A DNA stretch of 64,000 nt. Source: Acidobacteriota bacterium (GTDB taxonomy: Bacteria; Acidobacteriota; Terriglobia; Acidiferrales; UBA7541). The stretch lies in the NCBI GenBank assembly GCA_003154775.1, contig PMES01000110.1, positions 41,107 through 105,106 of the forward strand, read 5' to 3'. Positions within the stretch are counted from its first letter, which is position 1; every line of letters starts with the position of its first letter. Positions 55,071 through 63,131 of the stretch are shown piece after piece. The notes under the pieces were generated by a model. It was not told the origin of the DNA. It did not search any database and worked only from the letters and a program-made list of their open reading frames with translations. The translations under genes were made by a program, and so were the position numbers.

Positions 55071-57117
55071 CGGGGCTCTCCTTGCTTGCGGGAGTTTCAG
55101 GCGTTGCGGCGGGTTGCGCTTCGGCGGCGCGCAATTCCCGGCGCATCTGGAATGCCCGGGGCAGCCAGAGCAGGGTGTGGACGCCTCCCAGGACAAACGT
55201 TCCCAACAACAATGCGGTCATCCCCCAAAATGTGTAGAACAACAGGGGGTACTTGCGCGGGTCGTGGTGAGTGGCGTGTGTCAGGTACCCCGCAAAGCGG
55301 CGCGTCGCGCCCGCATGGCATTTCTGGCAGGTTGCCGCCACGTTTGCCCGGCTGAGGTGCGAGCGTGGATCCGTCACCGCAAGCACGTCGTGAGCTCCAT
55401 GGCAGTCGTAGCACTTTGCCGTTTTCGTGTACCCCAAGCGCGAGACTTTCCCATGATAGGTATCAAAATAGGTCTTGGCGATCTCCGCGTGGCAGCGTCC
55501 GCACTCGTCCATGATGTCCAGCCGGAATCTGTCTTCATCCGTGCGGCGGATGGCGTGAGCGGTGTGACAGTCGTTGCAAACGGGAAGTTCCTTGGCGGAC
55601 CCGCTCACCCGCTTGGCATGGATGCTGTTCTCAAACTGCTCCTCGATGCCGTGGTGGCACCGGCCGCAGGTGGCCGGCACGTTGGCTGCGTTGACACTCG
55701 ATTCCGGATCCGTTCGGGGAAGGACATGGTGGGCGGTGTGGCAACTCGTGCAGGTCGCGGTGACGGTCAGACCACCCTTCAGTAAACCCTTTCCGTGAAT
55801 GCTCTCCGTATAGTTCGCGATGATTTCGTGCTGCCGCCCGGTGTAGCGCACCGCGGCCTTCTGGCCCTCCCGGTGACACCGCGCGCAAAGTTCAGGAACA
55901 TTGATCGCAAAAGTCGGCGACTGTGGGTCCTGTCTGCCAAGCACACCATGCGTACCATGGCATTCCTTGCAGTTGGGGGCATTCGGATCATTCTTGCTGA
56001 CAAGCTGCCCGTGGGTGCTGCCCATGTACTGCCTGCCAATTTCATCGTGGCAAGAGGTGCAGTCCACTTTGCGGGAAATCGTCTCGCAAGGTCGCACGCG
56101 GGAGGCATTTACTTCGGAGTGGCACTGGCTACAGGCAACTTTGCTGTGCCGCGAATGGCTCAACTCGCCCAAGTTGACGTACATGGATTGCCCGTCGCGC
56201 GCGCGGCGCAGCTTCTCGTCTGCGTGGCAATGCAGGCAGTCCGCATCGGCCATACCCTGCGAATAGAAGACATTCCTTATCTTATGCGGCTGATGGCAAT
56301 CCACGCACGCGGGCAGGACATTTGCTTCCTTTTCCCATAGCTCTCCACGAATGATCTTCCGGTGCACCGCTTCGATCAGCGAGTGGCATTTCGTGCAGGT
56401 GGCGGCAATGTTCCGGCGGGCGATCGAGGAAGCGGGGTCGGTGTGGGGCAAGATCAAATGCGGTGTGTGGCAAGTCGCGCAGTTGGGGGCCACCGACAGT
56501 CCCTTTTTCAACAACGCCTCTCCGTGGATGCTCTCGGAGTAGTTCTCCAAAATATTGTCCTGGTGAATAGGGCGGTTGCGTTGAACAGGAGTTCCTTCGC
56601 GATGGCACTGGCCGCAAACGAATGGCACTTTCAGCGGCGCCACCGCTGACCGCGGGTCCTTTACCGGATAGATTTCGTGGTTCCCGTGGCAATTCACACA
56701 GCGGGGCGCCAGCGGGTCGCCGTGCGCAATGGCCTTCCCGTGGACCGACCGGGCATGTTGCTCCCGCTCCGTCTCGTGGCACGTGCCACAATTTACTCGC
56801 GCCAGCGGCGTTTCGTGCGGCAATTCTTTTCCTTCCAAATCGGCGTGGCAACCCGTGCACCCGAAGCTGCCATGAACAGACGTCGCAAATTTCTTCCCGT
56901 CCACGTACCGCGAAACCGTTTTGCCGCCTCGCGTCGCGCTCATGCTCTTGTCGCCGTGGCAGGCGAGACATTGCGCCCCCGGTTGCTCGGTTTCGGGCCG
57001 CGCCGCGCGGCCGCGGCATTCCGAAAACAGGAGGGACAAAACTGTCGCGAGGAGCGTCGCAACGATAATTCCCAGCCCTGCACGCCACTTCCTTCGCACA
57101 ACTTTTGTTTCAGCCAT
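55063..57117 (-). CDS. 19-haem membrane-anchored cytochrome c
   Basis: A 684-residue protein with 19 CxxCH motifs from CLACH (about residue 50) to CQKCH. It has an N-terminal signal or anchor (GLGIIVATLLATVLSLLF) and a C-terminal membrane helix (LLFYTFWGMTALLLGTFVLGGVHTLLWL). The haem motifs come in repeats with SxHG and HxxLPxxDPxSSxxxxN spacers. The first part resembles the neighbouring 13-haem protein, suggesting shared origin. It likely acts as a periplasmic electron wire between the quinol oxidases and later carriers. It follows the NapC/ImcH-like gene by 19 bases. Confidence 0.9.
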   Translation of the reverse strand: MAETKVVRRKWRAGLGIIVATLLATVLSLLFSECRGRAARPETEQPGAQCLACHGDKSMSATRGGKTVSRYVDGKKFATSVHGSFGCTGCHADLEGKELPHETPLARVNCGTCHETEREQHARSVHGKAIAHGDPLAPRCVNCHGNHEIYPVKDPRSAVAPLKVPFVCGQCHREGTPVQRNRPIHQDNILENYSESIHGEALLKKGLSVAPNCATCHTPHLILPHTDPASSIARRNIAATCTKCHSLIEAVHRKIIRGELWEKEANVLPACVDCHQPHKIRNVFYSQGMADADCLHCHADEKLRRARDGQSMYVNLGELSHSRHSKVACSQCHSEVNASRVRPCETISRKVDCTSCHDEIGRQYMGSTHGQLVSKNDPNAPNCKECHGTHGVLGRQDPQSPTFAINVPELCARCHREGQKAAVRYTGRQHEIIANYTESIHGKGLLKGGLTVTATCTSCHTAHHVLPRTDPESSVNAANVPATCGRCHHGIEEQFENSIHAKRVSGSAKELPVCNDCHTAHAIRRTDEDRFRLDIMDECGRCHAEIAKTYFDTYHGKVSRLGYTKTAKCYDCHGAHDVLAVTDPRSHLSRANVAATCQKCHAGATRRFAGYLTHATHHDPRKYPLLFYTFWGMTALLLGTFVLGGVHTLLWLPRAFQMRRELRAAEAQPAATPETPASKESPDV

Positions 57118-57136
57118 GTCAAACTCTCGGCAATGC

Positions 57137-58585
57137 TTACTTCATGCCAAGATCCGTAAGCACTTTCGGGTTTTCCTCCTGAACCGCCAGCAGGTTGTGG
57201 CAGGCGCTGCAATCGTTGGAAATCGTCTGGCCGTCCGCGCTCGTATGCGACCCATCGTGGCAGCGGAAGCACCCCGGAAAATCATTGTGGCCCAGATTGT
57301 TGGGATGCACGCCCCAGGTCACCTTCATATCGGGGAAAATGTTCTGCATGTAGATGCTGGCGACATTCTCCGCGGACTGCTCCACCAACGCGCGTTTCGT
57401 GTTGTAAATATCCGGATAAGTACCGCGATAGTAGCTCGTGACCCCTTCCACGATCTTCTTCTGCGCCGTCTCTCGGTCCGGATAGTCTGCTTTGAGCAAT
57501 TCCACCGCTTTTTTCTTGATGTACGGCAGATCCGCGCTGATCAGCCCGCGGGAGATGCGCAGATCCACGGCGCTTTCCGGCAGCTCAAAAGCGTGCGTCG
57601 GCCGGTTATGGCAATCGATGCAGTCCATCACGCGCTTTTCGCTCTTTGCCAGTTCCTCTTTGCTGACCTTGATATCCGTTGAGACGTATTCGACCGTCTT
57701 GCCCTTGTCATCCGTGTAGTACACGACCGGGATCACCTGCCGCTGCTCGTCCGTGGAAATGTAGCGGATGCGCGAGCCCGCATCCAGGTGCCGTCCGTGG
57801 ATGCCGACTGCCCCCTGCCACGTCCGCCCGCCGATCTTCAGCACCAGCGCGGTGGTTTCCGGGGTGTTTTTCTCGTCGTCCTTGTAATTCGTCTTCACGA
57901 TGAACTTGTCCCCGGAGAAGCGTTGCGGCCAGTGGCACTGCTCGCACGTTTCGCGCGCGGGGCGCAGGTACTTCACGGGCGAGGGTATGGGCCGAGAGTA
58001 AGTCTTGAAGGTTACGGCAAAAACCTGGCGCACGCCCGACAATTTCGATTTGACGAACCAACCGGCGCCCGGACCAATGTGGCACTCCACGCAGCTCACC
58101 CGCGCATGCGGCGAATTCTGGTACGCCGTGAACTCCGGCTGCATCACCGTGTGGCACGTCTGTCCGCAGAACGTGGTCGTGTCCATGTACGCCACGCCTT
58201 GGTACGAAGCGAATGTAAAAATCAAAATATTCAAAACCGTCGCTATACCGATGAACAGAAGGCCGCTGCGGACCATCGGCACCCGTAGATCGATTTCCGG
58301 GTAGGCGATCGGCAATTCGCCCGCGCCGCGCAATTTTTTCCGCCGCAGCAGAATTCCCAGCGGAATCAACAACAGTCCGAGGACGAACAGCCCGGGAAGG
58401 ATCAGGAAAATCAGTATGCCGACGTACGGGTGCGGCGGGCCCTGCAGCATGAAATCGTAAATCCAGAAGGCAATCATCGTGATTGCCGTGCTCGTCGTCA
58501 GAACCACGCCAATCAAGCTGATGACGTTCTGGCTTAGGAAGTAGAGCAGTCGTGCCCAATTTCGAACAGTATTCTGCGGACTCAT
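57137..58585 (-). CDS. NapC/ImcH-like multihaem quinol dehydrogenase
   Basis: A 482-residue protein with three N-terminal membrane helices (VISLIGVVLTTSTAITMIAFWIY, VGILIFLILPGLFVLGLLLIPL, GLLFIGIATVLNILIFTFAS). A periplasmic part has six haem sites: CGQTCH, CVECH, CEQCH, CIDCH, CFRCH and CSACH. YQNSPHARVSCVECHIGPGAGWFVKSKLSG is typical of the NapC/NirT superfamily; the size and three helices fit Geobacter ImcH. The first motif has three residues between the cysteines (CxxxCH). It would oxidise menaquinol and reduce the 19-haem protein. Confidence 0.85.
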   Translation of the reverse strand: MSPQNTVRNWARLLYFLSQNVISLIGVVLTTSTAITMIAFWIYDFMLQGPPHPYVGILIFLILPGLFVLGLLLIPLGILLRRKKLRGAGELPIAYPEIDLRVPMVRSGLLFIGIATVLNILIFTFASYQGVAYMDTTTFCGQTCHTVMQPEFTAYQNSPHARVSCVECHIGPGAGWFVKSKLSGVRQVFAVTFKTYSRPIPSPVKYLRPARETCEQCHWPQRFSGDKFIVKTNYKDDEKNTPETTALVLKIGGRTWQGAVGIHGRHLDAGSRIRYISTDEQRQVIPVVYYTDDKGKTVEYVSTDIKVSKEELAKSEKRVMDCIDCHNRPTHAFELPESAVDLRISRGLISADLPYIKKKAVELLKADYPDRETAQKKIVEGVTSYYRGTYPDIYNTKRALVEQSAENVASIYMQNIFPDMKVTWGVHPNNLGHNDFPGCFRCHDGSHTSADGQTISNDCSACHNLLAVQEENPKVLTDLGMK

Positions 58586-58638
58586 GAGGTGGATGCTCCC
58601 ACATCGCCTGCTTTATGCGCTTCCATACGCGCCATTAC

Positions 58639-58673
58639 AAAAAGGAGCCCCAGCGAAGGATCCGCCGGGGCCC
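58639..58673 (-). terminator. Intrinsic terminator after small cytochrome genes
   Basis: On the minus strand a GC-rich hairpin (GGGCCCC...GGGGC-CC) is followed by TTTTT. It separates the two small cytochrome c genes from the large cytochrome operon that begins at 58585. Confidence 0.65.
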
Positions 58674-58725
58674 TGAGACCTTCTGATTTTTTCGTGTTCC
58701 TGCAGTCGCGGGCTCACCGGCGCTC

Positions 58726-59052
58726 TTACTTGCACAAACTCCGCATGTAAGCGATGACGTCCTTGACTTCGGCGTCGGTGATCTTCTTGTCGTAGCTGGG
58801 CATCTTGTTCTTGCCCTTCACGATGATGTCCGTCCAAGCCGCGTCTGTTTCTTTCTTCACTTCGGCGGAGCAGATATCCCTCGCCTTGGTAGTCTTACCC
58901 GTAGCCGTTTCTCCCTTGCCATCCGGTCCGTGGCAAATGGCGCACTTCGCCTTGTACACTTTCTCTCCGCTGGCCTTATCTTGTGCGCGAACAACCGAAC
59001 CCGCCAAACACAGTACCGCTACCGCCACGATCCCTGACAGTACCTTCTTCAT
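58726..59052 (-). CDS. Class I cytochrome c, periplasmic
   Basis: A 108-residue protein with a signal peptide (LSGIVAVAVLCLAGSVVRAQ). It has one haem site KCAICHGPDGKGE and the axial Met region KMPSYDKKITDAEVKDVIAYMRSL. An extra Cys pair (DIC, SLC) is unusual. AGGAGG lies just before ATG 59052. It follows another small cytochrome of the same design by 88 bases; both could be soluble carriers for the adjacent membrane complexes. Confidence 0.92.
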   Translation of the reverse strand: MKKVLSGIVAVAVLCLAGSVVRAQDKASGEKVYKAKCAICHGPDGKGETATGKTTKARDICSAEVKKETDAAWTDIIVKGKNKMPSYDKKITDAEVKDVIAYMRSLCK

Positions 59053-59140
59053 TATTTCCTCCTGGTTTTTTATGATGGCACGAAGCGCGTAGGAGCGAAT
59101 GCGCCTCGTGCCGCAATCCATCTCTGCAACCCTTCGTGTC

Positions 59141-59470
59141 TTACTTCTTCAGCGAACGGATGAAGGCCACCAGATCCTTCACCTGCTCGGGAGTCAGCGT
59201 CTTGTAGGCGGGCATTTTGCCCTTCCCATTCGTGATCATCCCCGACAGATCCGCGTCGCTCATCTTCTGAACGTCAGCCGAGGCCAGGTCGCGTGTCTTC
59301 ATCGCTTCCTTGCCCTTGCCATCCGCCCCATGACACATGGCGCACTTGGCCTTAAACGTCGCCTCACCCGCCGCGACATCCGCTCTCGCCGGCGTGCTAA
59401 CCAGGCATGCGCCTGCCAGCAGGGCCGCGACCAGCGTCGCTGTCCCGAGGTTCTTCCTTGTTGTCTCCAT
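59141..59470 (-). CDS. Class I cytochrome c, periplasmic
   Basis: A 109-residue cytochrome with a signal peptide (LVAALLAGACLVSTPARA). Its haem motif is KCAMCHGADGKGK and the Met-ligand region is KMPAYKTLTPEQVKDLVAFIRSL. It is similar throughout to the cytochrome downstream, so the pair arose by duplication. It is the first gene of the transcription unit, with a porin-like remnant upstream on the same strand. Confidence 0.92.
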   Translation of the reverse strand: METTRKNLGTATLVAALLAGACLVSTPARADVAAGEATFKAKCAMCHGADGKGKEAMKTRDLASADVQKMSDADLSGMITNGKGKMPAYKTLTPEQVKDLVAFIRSLKK

Positions 59471-59530
59471 GTTTTGCTCCCTGTCTAGATTTTGGCGCGG
59501 ATTAAGTGAGTTTGCCTCCGTGCCGTCTTC

Positions 59531-59770
59531 CTAGAGTGCATATCGTATCGAAACTGTGACCACATTGCTTCGGAAATTCCGGGGTAGGGTGGGACCTACA
59601 TCCGAATTCTCTTTGTAATCATAATAGTTCCAATTAGTCTTAAATAGGAAGCCCTTGCTGTTCGCTTTTTCTTGGGACACTGCCCCGGCTTGGAGCTCCA
59701 CTCTCAGTGTTGTTGGTACTAGACCATTTCGGACTTGTTCTACCTTTCCTTTCTTTTCTGTCCTATAATT
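59531..59770 (-). pseudogene. C-terminal remnant of an outer-membrane beta-barrel (MtrB/PioB-like?)
   Basis: In a stretch otherwise without genes, 79 codons are open on the minus strand and end in TAG. They have no ATG and no plausible N-terminus. The translation includes LVPTTLRVELQAGAVSQEK, FLFKTNWNYYDYKENSDVG and NFRSNVVTVSIRYAL at the very end. The alternating strands, aromatic girdle residues and a final strand running to the last residue are typical of outer-membrane porins, including the MtrB/PioB family that works with multihaem cytochromes. It lies 60 bases upstream of the small cytochrome genes. The barrel call is solid; the family is inference. Confidence 0.55.
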
Positions 59771-59844
59771 CTATCCGTTAGGCTCCTGCCCACTACTCAA
59801 AACCAACTCGACTAGCGCTTCTTATTCCTTCAAGGAGTCACGTC

Positions 59845-60543
59845 ATGAAAAAAATCTGGATTTCGCTTGTGGCCATGGCCTTTGTGGCTTCGGTCAGCTA
59901 TGCGGACAATAAGAAAGAAGTGGATCGCGTGGAGAATTCTGGAACCGTGATCACCGAAATTCTCAATATCCCCGATAACATTCCCCAGGATCTTCTCGAC
60001 AAAGCCGAGTGTGTCGTCGTATTGCCGTCCGTCGTGAAGTTCGCCATCGGCATTGGTGGCAGCTATGGCCGCGGCGTCATGACCTGCCGCAGCGGCGAAA
60101 AATTCAATGGGCCGTGGGGCGCGCCTACCATGATCGCACTCGAAGGCGGCAGCTTCGGTTTGCAGCTAGGCGGTCAGGCCACGGACTTTGTACTCTTGCT
60201 GATGAATGCGCGCAGCGCCGAAGGCGTTCTTACCAGCAAGGTGAAGTTGGGCGGCGATGCCGCCGCTGCGGCTGGTCCCAAGGGCCGCGACGCCTCCGCA
60301 GAAACGGATGCCACCCTCCGCGCGGAGATTCTCAGCTATTCGCGCTCCCGTGGCTTGTTTGCCGGCATTTCCCTCGAAGGCTCTACGCTCCGCCCGGACA
60401 ACGACGCCAACATGCATTTGTATGGCAAGGACGTCCCCGCCAGGGACATCGTGCTGAAGGGCGTGGTCCCCGCGCCGCCCAGCGCCAGGCAGCTCCTGGC
60501 CACCTTGAACAATCGCTCGCCAAAGAACAAGTCCTCCAACTAA
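59845..60543 (+). CDS. SYLF (Ysc84)-domain lipid-binding protein
   Basis: A 232-residue exported protein: signal peptide (WISLVAMAFVASVSYA), then the SYLF domain. Its features are CVVVLPSVVKFAIGIGGSYGRGVMTCR, WGAPTMIALEGGSFGLQLGGQATDFVLLLMN, KVKLGGDAAAAAGPKGRDA, and ILSYSRSRGLFAGISLEGSTL. SYLF proteins bind membrane lipids; in bacteria they are small envelope proteins of unclear role. AAGGAG lies upstream of ATG 59845. A strong terminator follows. Confidence 0.9.
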   Translation: MKKIWISLVAMAFVASVSYADNKKEVDRVENSGTVITEILNIPDNIPQDLLDKAECVVVLPSVVKFAIGIGGSYGRGVMTCRSGEKFNGPWGAPTMIALEGGSFGLQLGGQATDFVLLLMNARSAEGVLTSKVKLGGDAAAAAGPKGRDASAETDATLRAEILSYSRSRGLFAGISLEGSTLRPDNDANMHLYGKDVPARDIVLKGVVPAPPSARQLLATLNNRSPKNKSSN

Positions 60544-60575
60544 ACGGTCCCCCCATCGTTTGCAGTTTCATCCCT

Positions 60576-60608
60576 GGACGGCCATCCGTTTGCCGTCCGG
60601 GCTTTTTT
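60576..60608 (+). terminator. Intrinsic terminator after the SYLF gene
   Basis: GGACGGC (60576-60582) pairs with GCCGTCC (60592-60598) and a TTTTTT run ends at 60608. Confidence 0.8.
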
Positions 60609-60658
60609 CTGCCCGCACCACCACTCGCTTTCCGCCAACACCCCTTTGGGTGTTCGCG

Positions 60659-62245
60659 CTATTGCTGAGAACCGGGCGCGGAGGCGTCGCTTGCAGTGTT
60701 GCCTATGGCGCTGCCGTTGACGACCAGTTCAACGCGGCGATTGCGCTGCCGGCCTTCGGGCGTGTCGTTGGAGGCGACCGGCTGGGTTTTGCCGAACCCG
60801 CGGGCGGTGATGGAGGAGACGGGAACGCCCTGCTCGGCAAGAAAATCGCGCACGGAGTCGGCGCGGCGTTCGGAGAGCTGCTGATTGAATTCGTCGCCGC
60901 CAACGCTGTCGGTGTGACCTTCGATTTGCAGCGTGAGGCCGGGATGCGCGAGAAGAATCCCGGAAATTTTGGCCAGTTTTTCGCGGGCACCGGGCTTGAG
61001 CGTGTAGCTCCCGGTATCGAAGAGGACATCCGACATGTTGACGATGAGGCCGCGGGCGGAATCGCGCGTCTGCAAAATGGAATTCAACTGTGCCAGAAGT
61101 TGCGCGCGAAGCTGGCCCTTTTCCGCTTCGGCTTGCGCGGCCGCCTGCCGCGCTTTTTCGGTTTCGGCTTGCGCGGCTTGTTGCTGGGCTAACGCTGCGG
61201 CGCTGGCTTTTTCGGCTTCCGCTTTCTGGCGCCCAGCTTCCTGCGCGGCCTGTTCCGCTTCCTGCTTCATGCGCACGGCTTCGGCTTGCGCTGCTTCGGC
61301 CTGTTTGCGAGCCTCCTCGGCTTCCAGGCGGCGCTGGGCTTCGGCGGCGGCATCGGCTCGGGCCTTGGCCTCGCGCTCCTCGGCGGCTTTCTTGTCGGCG
61401 GCAATTTTGGCCTGAGCGTCTTCCTCGGCCTTTTGTTTCACGGCCATGACGCGGGCTTCTTCGGCGGTTCCCACAACTTCACGGGCGGCCGCTTCGACGG
61501 ATTTTTTGTCGCTCTTGCGTGCGTAAACTTCTTCCACATTCCGAAGCTGCTGTTCTGCTTTGCCAAGAGTGGCCGCGGCATATTTGTCGGCCAGAGCGAT
61601 GTGTGCGATGCGCACGGCGTTGCGGGCCTCAAAAAGTTCCAGCGGCGTCTTGCGATCGATTCCGAAGATGGCGTTTTCAATTTTGGTGTTGGAGGAGGAG
61701 TAGATGCCCCGGCCCAGGAGTTCGTAGCTTGCGTCGATGTTCTCGACTTTCCCGAGCGTGGCAGGCCCAAAAACGTTTTCCAGGACCACGGTGTTACCGG
61801 GTTGCGTGACCGCAAAATACGGCTCGGCGGTGACGATCATGCCGAACGTTTGCATGTCCGTGATCGCCTTGACCTCACCGCTCCCGTTCTTCAGGACTAC
61901 TTCACCAAGGTTTACGGCACGGCCCTGGGGAGAAACGGCCCATAAGACGTAGGTCAGATATTCGAGGCCGAATTTGGTGGCCTCGTCCAGGCCCATAAAT
62001 TTTGCTTCAATCTCGATGCGGTTGCCTTTGTTCTGCACTTTGGCTTCGCCTCTAGCCGCGGTCATCAATTCCGTTCCTTGAAAGTCGATCTTCGTCGAGC
62101 CTCCGGCGCGGCGATAGTTCACCGCCTTCGTGGTGCGGGAGACTTTTTGCGCGGGGCTGCCGGATGGCGGCGCTTGACCGAGCGCGGGAGCAGCCAGCAT
62201 GCCCAGCATTCCGGCTAGCGCGAGAGATAGCGATGCGATTTTCAC
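60659..62245 (-). CDS. OmpA-family peptidoglycan-associated protein with coiled coil
   Basis: A 528-residue exported protein: signal peptide (IASLSLALAGMLGMLAAPALG), an N-terminal domain of about 180 residues without recognised family, then an Ala/Glu/Lys-rich coiled coil (residues ~230-370). The OmpA C-terminal domain follows: VLFDTGSYTLKPGAREKLAKI, LTLQIEGHTDSVGGDEFNQQLSERRADSVRDFL and GRQRNRRVELVV. It should bridge envelope and peptidoglycan. It is convergent with the SYLF gene. Confidence 0.88.
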   Translation of the reverse strand: MKIASLSLALAGMLGMLAAPALGQAPPSGSPAQKVSRTTKAVNYRRAGGSTKIDFQGTELMTAARGEAKVQNKGNRIEIEAKFMGLDEATKFGLEYLTYVLWAVSPQGRAVNLGEVVLKNGSGEVKAITDMQTFGMIVTAEPYFAVTQPGNTVVLENVFGPATLGKVENIDASYELLGRGIYSSSNTKIENAIFGIDRKTPLELFEARNAVRIAHIALADKYAAATLGKAEQQLRNVEEVYARKSDKKSVEAAAREVVGTAEEARVMAVKQKAEEDAQAKIAADKKAAEEREAKARADAAAEAQRRLEAEEARKQAEAAQAEAVRMKQEAEQAAQEAGRQKAEAEKASAAALAQQQAAQAETEKARQAAAQAEAEKGQLRAQLLAQLNSILQTRDSARGLIVNMSDVLFDTGSYTLKPGAREKLAKISGILLAHPGLTLQIEGHTDSVGGDEFNQQLSERRADSVRDFLAEQGVPVSSITARGFGKTQPVASNDTPEGRQRNRRVELVVNGSAIGNTASDASAPGSQQ

Positions 62246-62536
62246 TTCAGCCCCCTGATCGCCGGACTAGGCGATGGAATTCCAACGGCCCACAAGCTGT
62301 TATGCCTTTGGAAAAGTGATCCGCCCCGAACCAAAGAGTTTTAGAAAAACCGTGATCCGGGGGATGTCGTTTCGTATCTACAGGCTAGCAAAGAACCAGG
62401 CGAATAGAGGCCCCCGCGAACGGGGTCTTGTGCAAATAATCATCACCAAGAAACGCTGGAAGCGAAGACCGGACGCTGGAGCTGCGACTCCCCGGCTACC
62501 GGGTTGCAGTTCTCCAAACTTGCGGGACTCCCATGG

Positions 62537-62572
62537 CAGGAATGGTAGGCCCGTGGGGATTCGAACCCCAGA
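62537..62572 (-). repeat. tRNA 3'-end direct repeat, copy A
   Basis: Read on the minus strand, a T-arm (TGGGG-TTCGAAT-CCCCA) is followed by acceptor strand CGGGCCT, discriminator A, CCA and ATTCCTG. No matching 5' acceptor strand AGGCCCG is found. The 36-base copy differs by one base from copy B, 317 bases away, with the GIY-YIG gene between them. Confidence 0.75.
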
Positions 62573-62598
62573 GCGGGCCGACCAGGTCGGCCCGCTCT
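62570..62598. repeat. Perfect 14-base-arm palindrome at the end of the GIY-YIG gene
   Basis: AGAGCGGGCCGACC and GGTCGGCCCGCTCT flank a single central base. The palindrome covers two bases of the gene's stop codon and abuts the T-arm of repeat copy A. It may act as a terminator or as a recombination feature. Confidence 0.65.
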
Positions 62599-62851
62599 AA
62601 CCACCGCGTGCAGAAATGAGGGCGCGAATCATGCGTGACGACTTCCAACGCTTGATTGCCAATTCTCGCCGCCGCACCTCCAACAAAGTAGCAAACTCCT
62701 CTTTGTAAACAAGTTTCCACGGGTCGCGACCGCGTGTCGAGGGTGTGTGGCCCCGGGCGTGTTTAGAAATCCTGCGATCAAGATCGTCCGTGGAACCCAC
62801 ATAGAATTTGCCGGAGGTTTTGCTCTGCAGGATGTAGAGAAAGGCAGCCAT
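62597..62851 (-). CDS. GIY-YIG nuclease-domain protein flanked by tRNA-end repeats
   Basis: An 84-residue protein with a single-domain GIY-YIG nuclease (UvrC-N/YhbQ-like): FLYILQSKTSGKFYVGSTDDLDRRISKHARGH (Y...G-YVGST with Arg), then DPWKLVYKEEF, EVRRRELAIKRWKSSRMIRALI. The family is linked to homing and mobile elements and to DNA repair. ATG 62851 starts one codon into an upstream GTG frame. It sits exactly between two 36-base copies of a tRNA 3' end, as an inserted cassette would. Confidence 0.85.
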   Translation of the reverse strand: MAAFLYILQSKTSGKFYVGSTDDLDRRISKHARGHTPSTRGRDPWKLVYKEEFATLLEVRRRELAIKRWKSSRMIRALISARGG

Positions 62852-62853
62852 CA

Positions 62854-62889
62854 CAGGAATGGTAGGCCCGTGGGGACTCGAACCCCAGA
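62854..62889 (-). repeat. tRNA 3'-end direct repeat, copy B
   Basis: Same T-arm, acceptor strand and CCA as copy A, with TTCGAGT instead of TTCGAAT in the loop. The minus-strand sequence just before it (TTTGACACGGTAGAGGTC) looks like the 3' half of a tRNA-Val(GAC) anticodon arm, but the 5' half does not pair. The tRNA is therefore broken. Confidence 0.7.
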
Positions 62890-63107
62890 CCTCTACCGTG
62901 TCAAAGGGCCGTGATCACGTACTTCCAACAACTTGAGAAGCGTTGGGGACTGCCTTAGTACGCGGAAACACGGCCAAGCCGGAGTTCTTACAGGTGAAAT
63001 TGCAGGTGAGAAACTCCCGCTCGCTCCGGAGGAAAGCACAGGGAGTAGCCGCAAAAAGGTACTGCCAGCCTATTTACTCTATGTTTAATGGTACGCTATG
63101 GTGAACG

Positions 63108-63128
63108 GCGTTCCAAAAGGAGGAACGC
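63108..63128 (+). promoter_or_regulatory. Hairpin holding the ribosome binding site
   Basis: GCGTTCC and GGAACGC pair around AAAAGGA just before ATG 63132. The AGGAGG ribosome binding site (63118-63123) is split between the loop and the 3' arm. Translation of the small gene may depend on this fold. Confidence 0.45.
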
Positions 63129-63131
63129 AAA

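Noticed and set aside
62537..62930. Complete tRNA genes at the two T-arm sequences
   Set aside because: No matching 5' acceptor strand, D-arm or paired anticodon stem is found; only 3' ends are present.
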